From the NCBI GenBank assembly GCA_944391055.1, contig CALXSF010000015.1:1-52789 (forward strand): DNA of 52,789 bases. The letters are read 5' to 3'. Below the pieces are notes generated by a model. That model saw nothing but the letters and a program-made list of their open reading frames with translations. It searched no databases and was not told where the DNA came from. Source of the stretch: an uncultured Kiritimatiellota bacterium (GTDB lineage: Bacteria > Verrucomicrobiota > Kiritimatiellia > RFP12 > DVOR01). Positions 45,032 through 52,789 of the stretch are shown piece by piece; position 1 is the first letter of the stretch, and every line of letters begins with the position of its first letter. Position numbers and translations under genes: made by a program.

Positions 45032-45949
45032 ATGACGGTCTCGGAAAAGCACTGGCGGCATTTTTGGAAACTCGTCACGCCCTTCGTCCCTAGCCGCTCG
45101 TCCTTGGGCCGCCTCATCCGCGCGCGCGGCTGCAAACGTTTCCAGCGCCCCGAGACGCTGACGCATGAGGTCGGGCATGCGCAGAATGTCTTTGAGGACT
45201 TCGACCCGCTGACGGACGTGCTTTGCCTGGGCAGTTCCCACACCGCGCTTTCCATCCATCCTTTGGCGGCCAAGACGCTCCGCTTCTGGAACGCCGGGAT
45301 CATCAACGGCGACCTCTACATGGATTTCCAGATCTACCGCCTGCTTCGCGACAAATGGCCGCGGCGGGACGGGCAGATCGTGCTGCTCTGTGAGGATTTT
45401 TGGCTGCCGTCGCTGCAGGCGGAGTTCTCCGCCGACTTTTTCTATTCCGTCATCCTCCACTTGGTCGCCGGGATGCCTTACCGCTCCGCGGCGCTGATGG
45501 GCCCCCATGAGCGGCTCTTCCGTCCCTATGTCCAGTCCCGTCAGCCTTCCGCCAGCGTCCGTGGATACCAACCGCCCACGCCGAACGAGGATCCCGCGAC
45601 CGTCCTCCCGCTCGACGAACGCGTTCGCCGGCACCTGCGCCTGGCGTCCTTCCCGCCAACCGAGCTTGTCTGGCAGGAACGGCTCCGGGAGGCCGTCGAG
45701 GCGGATGGGCGCAGGCTGATCCTCTTCCGCGCGCCGCTTCGGCAGGATTATCTCGCGGCGCTGGAAAAGGCGGCGAACGGCCGCGACGTTTGGGCGCCGG
45801 TCGCCAGCGCCCGTCGCGGGCTTCGCCTCCTTGATTATGTCGGGGCCGGAATCCCGACGGATGGCTGGTTCGACGCCGACCATCTCAATCCCGTCGGCGC
45901 GGCGGCGCTCACCCCCATCGTGGAACGTGACCTCGCCGCGCCGCGCTGA
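45032..45949 (+). CDS. SGNH hydrolase-like protein of the glycan cluster
   Basis: The ATG at 45032 is preferred to the in-frame TTG at 45023, which sits too close to the GAGG site (45018-45021). The 305-residue protein has the block I Ser motif LCLGSSHTALS (about 63-73) and the late DADHLNPVG (about 285-293) for the Asp-x-x-His of block V, the SGNH catalytic layout. There is no signal peptide. Members of this group remove or transfer acetyl or other acyl groups on polysaccharides. It ends the cluster 6 nt from the convergent hydrolase, with no terminator. Confidence 0.7.
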   Translation: MTVSEKHWRHFWKLVTPFVPSRSSLGRLIRARGCKRFQRPETLTHEVGHAQNVFEDFDPLTDVLCLGSSHTALSIHPLAAKTLRFWNAGIINGDLYMDFQIYRLLRDKWPRRDGQIVLLCEDFWLPSLQAEFSADFFYSVILHLVAGMPYRSAALMGPHERLFRPYVQSRQPSASVRGYQPPTPNEDPATVLPLDERVRRHLRLASFPPTELVWQERLREAVEADGRRLILFRAPLRQDYLAALEKAANGRDVWAPVASARRGLRLLDYVGAGIPTDGWFDADHLNPVGAAALTPIVERDLAAPR

Positions 45950-45955
45950 GGCAGG

Positions 45956-47005
45956 TCATTGGGCGAAGGCCTGGCGGAAGAAGTCGGCGATCGCGTCGAA
46001 GGGGATGCGGTCGACGCGGTCGTAGAGGTCGACGTGGTTGGCGTCCGGGACGACGATGAGGCGCTTGGGCCCGGGGGCGCGGCGGTAGGCCTCCTCGCTG
46101 AACTCGCGGGAGTGGGCGCGGTCGCCGGTGACGAAGAGGAGCGGGCGCGGGGCGATCAGGTCGAGATCCTCGAAGGGATAGAAGGTCATGAAGCGGGTGT
46201 GGCTGGCGAGTGTCGGCTTGGTGGTCGTCTCGTGGGGGCGGTCGGCGGGGGTGAATTCGCCGCGGGGCGTGCGGTACCAGCCGTAGAACTCCAGGGCGAT
46301 GGGGTCGGTGGCCTCCTCCAGGGAGAGGACGGTGCCGCCGACGTAGGCGGGGGCCGCGCCGTTGGCCTCGGCGGTGCGCTGGGCGGCGGATTGGGCGCAG
46401 AGGGCCTTGCGCGCGTCGAGGGAGAGCGGGGCGGCCTTGAGGCCGCGGCGCGCGGCGGCGCCCATGTCGTACATGCTGGCGGTGGCGACGGCCCGGATGC
46501 GGGGGTCGATCTTGGCGGCGGAGAGGGCGAAGCTGCCGCTGCCGCAGATGCCGACGGCGCCGACGCGCGCGGGGTCGGCGAAGGGCTGGGTGGCGAGCCA
46601 GTCGACGGCGGCGCTGAAGCTCTCGGCGTAAAGGTCGGGGGAGACAAGGTTGCGCGGACCCTCGCTCTCGCCCCAGCAGAGGAGGTCGATGGCGACGGCG
46701 GCGAAGCCGCGTTCGGCGAGCTGGGTGGCGTAGAGGGTGGCGGCCTGCTCCTTCACCGCGCCCATGGGGTGGCCGACGACGAGGGCGGGGAGGCGGTCGC
46801 CGGCCTTGGCGTCCTTGGGGAGGCAGAGGGTGCCGGCGACGCGGAGGCCGAATTGGCTGGGGAAGGCGACCTTGCGCGTGAGGACGCGGTCGCTGCGGTA
46901 GAAATTGTCCGCGCCGGCGGGGATGGCGGGGAGGGTCGGCTCGGCGGCGAGGGCCGGGGCGAGCGCCGCGGCGGCGGCGAGGAGGGCGAGAAGGGGGCGT
47001 TTCAT
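45956..47005 (-). CDS. Exported alpha/beta hydrolase, dienelactone-hydrolase-like
   Basis: The 349-residue protein begins with a signal peptide (MKRPLLALLAAAAALAPALA). The hydrolase fold has LVVGHPMG (about 76-83), nucleophile-elbow GICGSGSF (152-159) with Cys at the nucleophile position, RPLLFVTGDRAHSREF and the C-terminal DANHVDLYD with the histidine. Members include secreted esterases and cutinase-like proteins; substrate is open. It overlaps the acetyltransferase gene as ATGA and is probably under the neighbouring LysR regulator. Confidence 0.85.
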   Translation of the reverse strand: MKRPLLALLAAAAALAPALAAEPTLPAIPAGADNFYRSDRVLTRKVAFPSQFGLRVAGTLCLPKDAKAGDRLPALVVGHPMGAVKEQAATLYATQLAERGFAAVAIDLLCWGESEGPRNLVSPDLYAESFSAAVDWLATQPFADPARVGAVGICGSGSFALSAAKIDPRIRAVATASMYDMGAAARRGLKAAPLSLDARKALCAQSAAQRTAEANGAAPAYVGGTVLSLEEATDPIALEFYGWYRTPRGEFTPADRPHETTTKPTLASHTRFMTFYPFEDLDLIAPRPLLFVTGDRAHSREFSEEAYRRAPGPKRLIVVPDANHVDLYDRVDRIPFDAIADFFRQAFAQ

Positions 47006-47613
47006 TGTGGGATTCCTTTCTGTTCGGTTGGGGTGAGGGTTTTGAGGACGCGGGCAGGGACGCCGGCGACGAGGGTGCGCGGGGGGACGTCGCGCGTGAC
47101 GACGGCTCCGGCGCCGACGATGGCCCCGTCCCCGATGGTCACGCCGGGGAGGATGCGCGCGCCGGAGCCGACCCAGACGTTGCGGCCGAGGGTGACGGGG
47201 CGGGGGAGCAGGTCGCCGCGGCGGTCTTCCTCGAAGGCGTGGTTGAGGGTACAGATGATGACGTTGTGGCCGATGAGGCAGCCGTCGCCGAGGGTCAGGC
47301 CGCCTTGGTCCTGGAAGTGGCAGCCGGCGTTGACGAAGACGTTCTTGCCGAGGCGCAGGTTCTTGCCGCAGTCGGTGTAAAAGGGCGGGAAGAGCCGGAA
47401 GGTCGGGTCGACGGGGCGGCCGGTGAGTTTGGCCATGAGCGCGCGGATCTTCTCGGGCGGGCGGAAGCGGCGGTTGAGCTTGGCGGTGAGGCGCTGGGCC
47501 TCGGCGCTGAGAAGGCTCATCACGCGGTGGGTCTCCGAGCCGGCGGCGACGCGGCGGCCGCTTCCCATCGCGGAGAGGAAGGCCGACAGTTCCTGTTGTG
47601 TGACGTGTTTCAT
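47002..47613 (-). CDS. Hexapeptide-repeat O-acetyltransferase (maltose acetyltransferase type)
   Basis: The 203-residue left-handed beta-helix protein shows hexapeptide repeats through LTLGDGCLIGHNVII, VTLGRNVWVGSGARILPGVTIGDGAIVGAGAVVTRDVPP. The catalytic histidine is about H125 in CTLNHAF. The N-terminal helical lead (1-70) and total length fit Maa/NodL-type enzymes that acetylate sugars. The ATG at 47613 was chosen because it follows a -10 by 7 nt. The first in-frame codon at 47694 would run into the LysR gene. Divergent from lysR. Confidence 0.88.
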   Translation of the reverse strand: MKHVTQQELSAFLSAMGSGRRVAAGSETHRVMSLLSAEAQRLTAKLNRRFRPPEKIRALMAKLTGRPVDPTFRLFPPFYTDCGKNLRLGKNVFVNAGCHFQDQGGLTLGDGCLIGHNVIICTLNHAFEEDRRGDLLPRPVTLGRNVWVGSGARILPGVTIGDGAIVGAGAVVTRDVPPRTLVAGVPARVLKTLTPTEQKGIPQ

Positions 47614-47620
47614 GGCGCCC

Positions 47621-47626
47621 AGTGTA
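47621..47626 (-). promoter_or_regulatory. Acetyltransferase-hydrolase promoter, leaderless
   Basis: TACACT (47626-47621) ends 7 nt before the ATG at 47613, giving a leaderless mRNA. It is not preceded by TGn. Upstream lies the LysR box at 47651-47665. Confidence 0.5.
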
Positions 47627-47650
47627 GCGAATCGCCGTGCGGGGAGGCCA

Positions 47651-47665
47651 ATACTTTGATAGTAT
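47651..47665. promoter_or_regulatory. LysR-type binding box
   Basis: ATACT-TTGAT-AGTAT is a perfect inverted repeat with the T-N11-A core typical of LysR regulators. It overlaps the lysR -10 (TGA-TAGTAT, 47660-47665) and lies about 38-52 nt upstream of the divergent acetyltransferase start. This fits autorepression and activation of the neighbour. Confidence 0.7.
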
Positions 47666-47692
47666 GCCCTCCATAACCGAAAGGAATGCCTC

Positions 47693-48586
47693 ATGGAACT
47701 GCGCGTCCTCCGCTATTTCCTGGCCGTGGCCCGCGAGGGGACCATCACCCGCGCCGCCGAGCGGCTTTTCGTCACGCAGCCCACGCTCTCCAAGCAGCTC
47801 AAGGAGTTGGAGGACGAACTGGGGTGCCGACTCTTCGAGCGCGGCACGCGCACCGTCACCCTCACCGAGGAGGGGCGCATCCTCCGCGCCCGCGCCGAGG
47901 AGATCCTGGGGCTGGCCGAACGCGCACGCGCCGAGCTGGCGGCGCGCGAGGCGCTCGGGGGCGAGCTCTCCATCGCCGCCGGCGAATGCCCCGCCATGCG
48001 GTTGGTGGCCCGCGCGGCCAAGACGCTCCGGGCCGGGCACCCGGCCATCCGCCTCAACCTCCACAGCGGCAACGCCGAGGACGTGGCCGAGCGGCTGGCG
48101 AACGGCCTGGCCGATTTCGGGGTGCTCATCGAGCCGGTCGAGCTTTCGCGCTATGCCTTTCTGCGTCTGCCGTGGCGGGGGGAGTGGGGGCTTGTCCTGC
48201 CCAAGGGGCACCCGCTGGCCGCCAAGGCCGCCGTCGGCCCCGAGGATCTGCGCGGGCTGCCGCTGCTCACCTCACGCCAGGGGCGCGTGGCCGAGGAGTT
48301 CGCCGGCTGGCTGGGGCGGCCTTTGGCGGCGCTGGACGTGGTGGGCACCTACAACCTGGTCTACAACGCCGCGCTCATGGTGGAGGAAGGGCTGGGCTGC
48401 GCCCTCACCCTCGACCGGCTGATCGACGATTCCCCGGCCAGCCCGATCGCTTTCCGGCCGCTGACGCCGGCGCTGCGCGTCGGCGCCGTGCTGGTGTGGG
48501 AGCGCAACCGCCTGCTTTCCCGCGCGGCGCGGGCGTTTCTGGACGTCTTCCGCGCCCAGCTCGCGGAGGCCGACGGGGCGGAGTGA
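47693..48586 (+). CDS. LysR-family transcriptional regulator
   Basis: The 297-residue regulator has an N-terminal winged helix (about 1-60). MELRVLRYFLAVAREGTITRAAERL is followed by FVTQPTLSKQLKELEDELG, the recognition helix, and FERGTRTVTLTEEG. The effector-binding domain spans about 90-290. It is divergent from the acetyltransferase-hydrolase operon, whose shared 79-bp region holds a T-N11-A box, so that pair is the likely target. A GAAAGGA site precedes the ATG by 7 nt. The inducer is unknown. Confidence 0.93.
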   Translation: MELRVLRYFLAVAREGTITRAAERLFVTQPTLSKQLKELEDELGCRLFERGTRTVTLTEEGRILRARAEEILGLAERARAELAAREALGGELSIAAGECPAMRLVARAAKTLRAGHPAIRLNLHSGNAEDVAERLANGLADFGVLIEPVELSRYAFLRLPWRGEWGLVLPKGHPLAAKAAVGPEDLRGLPLLTSRQGRVAEEFAGWLGRPLAALDVVGTYNLVYNAALMVEEGLGCALTLDRLIDDSPASPIAFRPLTPALRVGAVLVWERNRLLSRAARAFLDVFRAQLAEADGAE

Positions 48587-48598
48587 GGGGGCGGGGCG

Positions 48599-48649
48599 TC
48601 ACCAGGCGCCCAGGTGGATGTGGGCGTCGAGGGCGGCGTAGAGATCCAT
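48599..48649 (-). CDS. Possible 16-codon ORF or gene remnant after murG
   Basis: Reading MDLYAALDAHIHLGAW and stop, it begins 16 nt after the murG stop (48666) with a GAAAG site before it. In many bacteria murC follows murG. The tiny ORF could be a truncated remnant of a former neighbour, a leader, or chance. No family can be given. Confidence 0.3.
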   Translation of the reverse strand: MDLYAALDAHIHLGAW

Positions 48650-48665
48650 GGGGGGCTTTCGGGTG

Positions 48666-49763
48666 TCAGGGGGCGGCGGCGACCTCGAGGAGAAGATCCG
48701 CGAGGGCCTGGGTGGCGTTGGGGCGGGGAAGATCCGCGAGGGCGTCACGCATGATCTGGCGGAGGAGGGGATCGGAATAAAGCTGGCGGATGGCCTCGGC
48801 GAGCTGCGCGGGCGGGGCGGCTTGGTCGATGCAGAGCGCGCCGCCGCATTGGACGAGGGCTTGGGCGTTGAGGCGCTGATGGTCGTCGGCGGCGGTCGGG
48901 AGCGGGATGAGGATGGCGGGGAGGGCGACGCGGGCAAGCTCGGCGCAGGTGGCGGCGCCGGCGCGGGTGATGGCGAGGTCGGCCTGGGCGTAGGCGGCGC
49001 CGATGTCGTCGATGAAGGGCAGGACGGTGACCTGCGCGGGGGTCTGGGCATAGACGGCCCGGACGTCGGCGAGGTCGGCCTGGCCGGTTTGGTGGGTGAC
49101 GCGGACGTTGGGGTCGCTGACGGCGAGGGAGGCAAGGATGGGGGCGACGAGGGTGTTGAGGCCATGGGCCCCTTGGCTGCCGCCGGTGACGAGGACGTGG
49201 AAGCCTGGGCCCTCGGGGCGGCGGCGCGCGTCCCGGGCCTTGGCCAAGGCGTCGAGGACGCCTTGGCGCAGCGGCAGGCCGGTGTGGACGGTGCGGGCCC
49301 AAGGAAGCCGGGCGGCCGTCTCATCGTAGGTGGTGGCGACGGCGGCGACGCGCAGACGGCGCGAAAGGAAGCGGACGGCGCGGCCGGGGAGGGCGTTGGC
49401 CTCGTGCAGGACGACGGGAATGCGGAGCGAGCGGGCGGCGAGGACGGGGGCGAAACTGGTGTAGCCGCCGGTGGCGAGCAGGACGTCGGGACGGAAGCGG
49501 CGGAGGAAGGCGCGGCAGCGGAGGAAGGCCAGGAGGTTGCGCGGGTCGGTGACGCGGCGCGCGCCGGAGCGGAGCAGGGGGCCCTGCCAGCCTTCCGCGG
49601 CGCGGCGTTCGGCGGGGCGGGTGCCGGAGAGGATGAGGGCCAGCGCGTGGCCTTGGGCGCGGAGGCGCTCGGCAACGGCAAGGGCGGGGTGGATGTGGCC
49701 GCCGGTGCCGCCGCAGGCGAGCGCGACGCGTTTGGGGGCGGGGGGAGGGGTGGGGGAGGGCAT
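48666..49763 (-). CDS. murG: UDP-GlcNAc:lipid I N-acetylglucosaminyltransferase
   Basis: MurG makes lipid II at the inner membrane face. The 365-residue GT28 protein has GGTGGHIHPALAVAERL (about 18-34), ATGGYTSFAPVLAAR, VLHEANALPGRA, the C-terminal VTGGSQGAHGLN and ITRAGAATCAELA, all canonical. An extra Pro-rich lead (MPSPTPPPAP) precedes the core. It follows the unknown 653-residue gene after 5 nt, not the usual ftsW or murD. No ORF for murC or ddl follows within the window. Confidence 0.95.
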   Translation of the reverse strand: MPSPTPPPAPKRVALACGGTGGHIHPALAVAERLRAQGHALALILSGTRPAERRAAEGWQGPLLRSGARRVTDPRNLLAFLRCRAFLRRFRPDVLLATGGYTSFAPVLAARSLRIPVVLHEANALPGRAVRFLSRRLRVAAVATTYDETAARLPWARTVHTGLPLRQGVLDALAKARDARRRPEGPGFHVLVTGGSQGAHGLNTLVAPILASLAVSDPNVRVTHQTGQADLADVRAVYAQTPAQVTVLPFIDDIGAAYAQADLAITRAGAATCAELARVALPAILIPLPTAADDHQRLNAQALVQCGGALCIDQAAPPAQLAEAIRQLYSDPLLRQIMRDALADLPRPNATQALADLLLEVAAAP

Positions 49764-49768
49764 GGCGG

Positions 49769-51730
49769 TCAGAGGTCGATGTGGTCGAGGAGTTGGCGGG
49801 CGAGGGCGTGGGCGTTGACGGCGTCGAGGCGACGAAGGACACACTGCCAGCGGTAGGCCATGGAGCCGTTGGCGTCCATGGGGCGGTCGCGGAAGAGGCC
49901 GTCGAACCCGGCGCGGCGTTCGCGGTAAAGGCGCTGGATGCGGGCGAGTTCGTCCTCGAAACTTTCGGCGAAGATGCGGACGGCGGCCTCGAAGTCCGGG
50001 AACAGCGCCTTGCGCCGGTTCATGGCTGCGGCGTAGTCGCCGATGGTCTCGGCGTAGGGGCGCTGGTAATTGACGAAGGAGCCGGTGGGCTCGGCGAGGG
50101 TGAGCTCCTCGGGGAGCTGGAAGGCGTTGAGGCGGATGACCTCGTCGCCGTCGTCGAAGATGGTCTTGCCGCCCTCGACGGCGGCGCGGCCGATGATGAT
50201 GTTGGGCGCGGCGGCCTGCCCGAGGAGCCGACAGAAGGCCTGGCGGAAGGCGGGCGAGGCGTAGAGGTGCTCGGGGATCTTGTCGGTGGCGTAGCCGGCG
50301 ATGTAGTCGCGCTCGAAATAACCGGTCCAGACGTCGTGGGCCTGGCCGTCGCGGTCGCGGACGGATTCGCGGAAGGTGCGCGGCACCATGAGGGGGGGCA
50401 GGTGCATCCCCAGCTGGCGGGCGGCGAGGCGGCGGTCCATCACATAGTCGGTGTAGTCTTCGGCCTCGATGATGGATTGCAGGAGCGGATGGCCGTCGGC
50501 AAGATGGGTGGCGACGGTCCAGCGCTGAATGCGGATAATCTTGACCTGCGGCTGCGGGCGGTGGCGCTCCTTGAGTTCGACGATGTAGACGAAGGCGCGG
50601 GGGCCTTGGCCGGTCCGATTGGAGAGAGAGCGGCGCGTGCGGCCGATGTTCACGTACTCGATCTTGGCGTATTCGCGGACGTAGTTGAAGAGGATGGAGC
50701 GCGCGCGGTGGTCGCAGAGGCGTTGGAGCTGCTCGTCGTCCGGGTGCGCGTCGGCCTCGGAGAAGATGGGGTCGAAAAAGAGTTCGCCCTCTTCCACGCG
50801 GCCCCCCGGGAGCCATTCGATCTGCATGAAGAACTCCGGGGAGAGCCCCTCGATGACAGAGGAGACGCCGGTTTCGTTGGCCTGCTGCACGAGCGCGGCG
50901 GAAAGCGCCTTGCGCCAGCCGGGGTCGTCGATGTCGTCTTCGCGCAGCGAGGGATCTTGGACGGCGGATTGGAAGGTGGCCAGGAGCGCGGCGTGGGCGG
51001 CCCGCAGGGCGTTGGCGTCCATGTTCGCGAAGTCGAGCCCCGCGAGGGCGGAGGGGGGCAGGGCGCCGTGCGGGAGGGAATCGATCTCGGGGTTGGCGAA
51101 ACGGTTGCGGCGCTGGACGTTCTGCTGGATTTCCACAAGGAGCGCGCGGAGTTCCTCGTCGGGCAGGTCGGCCAAGGCGCGGAAGGTGGACAGGGTGATG
51201 AAGCGCGTGCCGGTGAGATGGTTGTAGTAGTAGATGGCGCGGCCGTCGATGCCCACGCGGGCATTCTCGATGAGCGTGCGGATCTCTTCCTCAAAGCGCG
51301 GCACGGGGGCCATGCGCCAAGCCTCGCCGCGGGTTCGGAGCGCGTCGCGCACCAGGCGGTTCTGGATGTTCAGGTATCGGATGCGGCGCTTGGAGACGTA
51401 GCGCTGAAGGAATTCGTCGCCGCGGATGGCCAGCGCCATGTTGTTGGGATCCGGCCGGATGAGGGCGTAATGCTCGTCGAAAAGCAGGTCGACGCTCTCA
51501 GCGATCTCGGCCTCCTCTTCCTTTGGGGTCAGCGGCGGGAGCCCCTGGGCCTTGCGGCGGGCGTTGAGCGCGTCGATGAAGGCCAGGCGCTGCATGGCGT
51601 GGATGCCACGGATGGTCACAAGCCCCGGCGTGCGGAGGAAGACCGTGCCGATGCGCGTGGCGAGCACGCCCTTGGCGTCTTTCGCGAAAATCTCCGGCCC
51701 CAGCCGGATCACGGCCGCCTCAGTGGACAT
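49769..51730 (-). CDS. Large protein of unknown function (653 aa)
   Basis: I do not recognise this family. The ATG at 51730 overlaps the folD stop by 11 nt and the stop precedes murG by 5 nt, so it is in a folD-murG transcript. It has no signal peptide or membrane helix and few cysteines. Residues about 510-560 contain [16 protein letters not shown] with clustered acids, then [16 protein letters not shown], loosely reminiscent of metal-binding loops in kinase-like folds; this is a resemblance only. The C-terminus is helical ([21 protein letters not shown]). It looks like an intact, soluble, multi-domain protein. Confidence 0.8.
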   Translation of the reverse strand: MSTEAAVIRLGPEIFAKDAKGVLATRIGTVFLRTPGLVTIRGIHAMQRLAFIDALNARRKAQGLPPLTPKEEEAEIAESVDLLFDEHYALIRPDPNNMALAIRGDEFLQRYVSKRRIRYLNIQNRLVRDALRTRGEAWRMAPVPRFEEEIRTLIENARVGIDGRAIYYYNHLTGTRFITLSTFRALADLPDEELRALLVEIQQNVQRRNRFANPEIDSLPHGALPPSALAGLDFANMDANALRAAHAALLATFQSAVQDPSLREDDIDDPGWRKALSAALVQQANETGVSSVIEGLSPEFFMQIEWLPGGRVEEGELFFDPIFSEADAHPDDEQLQRLCDHRARSILFNYVREYAKIEYVNIGRTRRSLSNRTGQGPRAFVYIVELKERHRPQPQVKIIRIQRWTVATHLADGHPLLQSIIEAEDYTDYVMDRRLAARQLGMHLPPLMVPRTFRESVRDRDGQAHDVWTGYFERDYIAGYATDKIPEHLYASPAFRQAFCRLLGQAAAPNIIIGRAAVEGGKTIFDDGDEVIRLNAFQLPEELTLAEPTGSFVNYQRPYAETIGDYAAAMNRRKALFPDFEAAVRIFAESFEDELARIQRLYRERRAGFDGLFRDRPMDANGSMAYRWQCVLRRLDAVNAHALARQLLDHIDL

Positions 51731-52619
51731 GGCGCGCGCCTCCCGCCGCCCGGCGGGCGGCCTCAAGGGTGTTTTCCAAGAGCATGGCGATGGTCATGGG
51801 GCCGACGCCGCCCGGGACGGGAGTGAGCTTGCCGGCCACCTCCGCCACGTCCGCGTCGCAATCGCCGCGCAGCCTGTGGCCGTTCCGGGCCGTCGGGTCC
51901 GGCACGCGGTTGACGCCCACGTCGATGACGGTCGCGCCGGGCCTGACCATCTCGGCGGTGACGGTGCCGGGACGGCCGGCCGCCACGATGAGGATATCCG
52001 CCTGCCGCGTGAAACGCCCAAGGTCGGGCGTGGCCGCGTGGCAGAGCGTCACCGTCGCGTCGCCGCCCGCGCCTTTGCGCGAGAGCAGGTTGGTGATGGG
52101 CCGGCCCACGATGGCGCTGCGCCCCACCACCACCGCGTGCGCGCCGCGCGTCGGCGTCCCCGCCTTTTCCAGCAGCCTCAGAATGCCATGCGGCGTGCAA
52201 GGCAGGAAACATTCCTGCCCCAGCAACATCCGCCCCACGTTCACGGGCGTGAAGCCATCCACGTCCTTTTCCGGGGCGATGGCGCGGATCACCGCGTCCG
52301 CGTCCAACCCTTTGGGCAACGGCAACTGCACAAGGATGCCGTGGACCTCCGGGTCGGCGTTCAGCCGCGCGATGACGGCCAGCAGCTCCCCCTGCGTCGT
52401 CCCCTCCGGCAGGCGGATGTCCACCGAGCGCATCCCCGCCTCCTCCAACGCCCGCTCCTTGGCCGTGACGTAACTGCGCGAGGCCGGGTCGTCGCCGACC
52501 AGCACCACGCCCAGCCCCGGCGTGACGCCCGTGGCCGCCTTCAACGCCGCGACACCATCCCGGACCCGTGCGCGCGTCTCCGCCGCCAAGGCCTTGCCAT
52601 CAATCAACTCTGCGCTCAT
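51720..52619 (-). CDS. folD: Methylenetetrahydrofolate dehydrogenase/cyclohydrolase
   Basis: FolD interconverts methylene-, methenyl- and formyl-tetrahydrofolate. The 299-residue enzyme shows [18 protein letters not shown] (about 35-52), the catalytic lysine in [34 protein letters not shown] (two pieces), and [12 protein letters not shown]. The NADP motif [11 protein letters not shown] and the late [15 protein letters not shown] follow. The ATG at 52619 was chosen over the in-frame GTG at 52661, which lies inside the promoter -10 region. It leads the folD-unknown-murG transcript. Confidence 0.97.
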   Translation of the reverse strand: MSAELIDGKALAAETRARVRDGVAALKAATGVTPGLGVVLVGDDPASRSYVTAKERALEEAGMRSVDIRLPEGTTQGELLAVIARLNADPEVHGILVQLPLPKGLDADAVIRAIAPEKDVDGFTPVNVGRMLLGQECFLPCTPHGILRLLEKAGTPTRGAHAVVVGRSAIVGRPITNLLSRKGAGGDATVTLCHAATPDLGRFTRQADILIVAAGRPGTVTAEMVRPGATVIDVGVNRVPDPTARNGHRLRGDCDADVAEVAGKLTPVPGGVGPMTIAMLLENTLEAARRAAGGARHVH

Positions 52620-52651
52620 ACCACTTGTTCCAATCCTGTTTTCCGGTTCCC

Positions 52652-52660
52652 ACAATACCA
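52652..52660 (-). promoter_or_regulatory. folD promoter, extended -10
   Basis: TGG-TATTGT on the minus strand (-10 at 52657-52652) predicts a leader of about 26 nt before the ATG at 52619. The remaining 129 bp to the window end (52661-52789) show no convincing gene. Confidence 0.55.
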
Positions 52661-52789
52661 CAAGCGTCCGCCTTCCGCAAATCCTGCGCCTACGTTGCCT
52701 CGCGGTGGGGCAGGCGCAATAGTGTCCGGGGAAATTATGCGAAGACGAGTGGAAGGGTAAGTTGGATGGGGGGGATGAGTGGCGGAATG

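Noticed and set aside
49769..51730. Kinase assignment for the 653-residue protein
   Set aside because: Only an acidic FDDGDE run is suggestive; no glycine loop, catalytic loop or lysine can be placed in order.
52661..52789. Gene start at the right edge
   Set aside because: No ORF with a ribosome site or familiar N-terminus could be supported in the last 129 bp.

Overview
The window is GC-rich (about 70%), gene-dense bacterial DNA. Genes are packed into operons with ATGA, GTGA or TTGA overlaps, and most are ordinary housekeeping functions. There are no phage, IS, CRISPR or rRNA sequences. The folP-cdaA-ybbR start of an operon, a GldG/DUF4340 pair, a Tat-exported PL8-type polysaccharide lyase, GT10 fucosyltransferase and lipopolysaccharide-type glycosyltransferases, and a periplasmic thioredoxin suggest a Gram-negative glycan user. 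A member of the PVC group (Kiritimatiellota, Lentisphaerota or Verrucomicrobiota) is my best guess, from gene content only.

Layout. 1-5022 (minus): folP, diadenylate cyclase cdaA, ybbR, gldG-like and DUF4340 genes. 5281-12199 (plus): htpG, dnaX, ybaB, recR, rlmN, two membrane proteins and a phosphoribosyltransferase, closed by a bidirectional terminator. 12263-16867 (minus): sugar nucleotidyltransferase, yggS, thioesterase and topA. 16954-19709 (plus): mtnN with three exported or membrane proteins. 19679-23670 (minus): an orphan oligopeptide-type ABC ATPase, a CPA2 antiporter, rpsU and metK, the last behind a SAM-II-like riboswitch. tRNA-Tyr lies at 23963. 24100-27219 (minus) is the polysaccharide lyase. 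27398-33733 (plus): rnr, a PHP phosphatase, rseP, ispG and a polyprenol-phosphate sugar transferase. 33813-38268: an unknown exported protein, a tandem thioredoxin protein and recQ. 38335-45949 (plus): a surface-glycan cluster with two fused glycosyltransferases, a fucosyltransferase, a PIG-L deacetylase and an SGNH hydrolase. 45956-48586: a LysR regulator divergent from an acetyltransferase and hydrolase pair. 48599-52619 (minus): folD, an unrecognised 653-residue protein, murG and a 16-codon ORF.

Regulation is the most distinctive part. About a dozen start regions share an extended -10 element (TGn followed by TATAAT, TATACT or a close variant), mostly without a clear -35. In five genes (folP, mtnN, the antiporter, rnr and the acetyltransferase) the -10 ends only 7-9 nt before the start codon, which predicts leaderless mRNAs. 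Other points of interest are the long-loop SAM-II-like leader of metK, a topoisomerase I whose C-terminal zinc ribbons are replaced by three roughly 72-residue repeats, a tandem thioredoxin protein with one degenerate active site, a diadenylate cyclase operon joined to GldG/DUF4340 genes, and the unknown protein between folD and murG.
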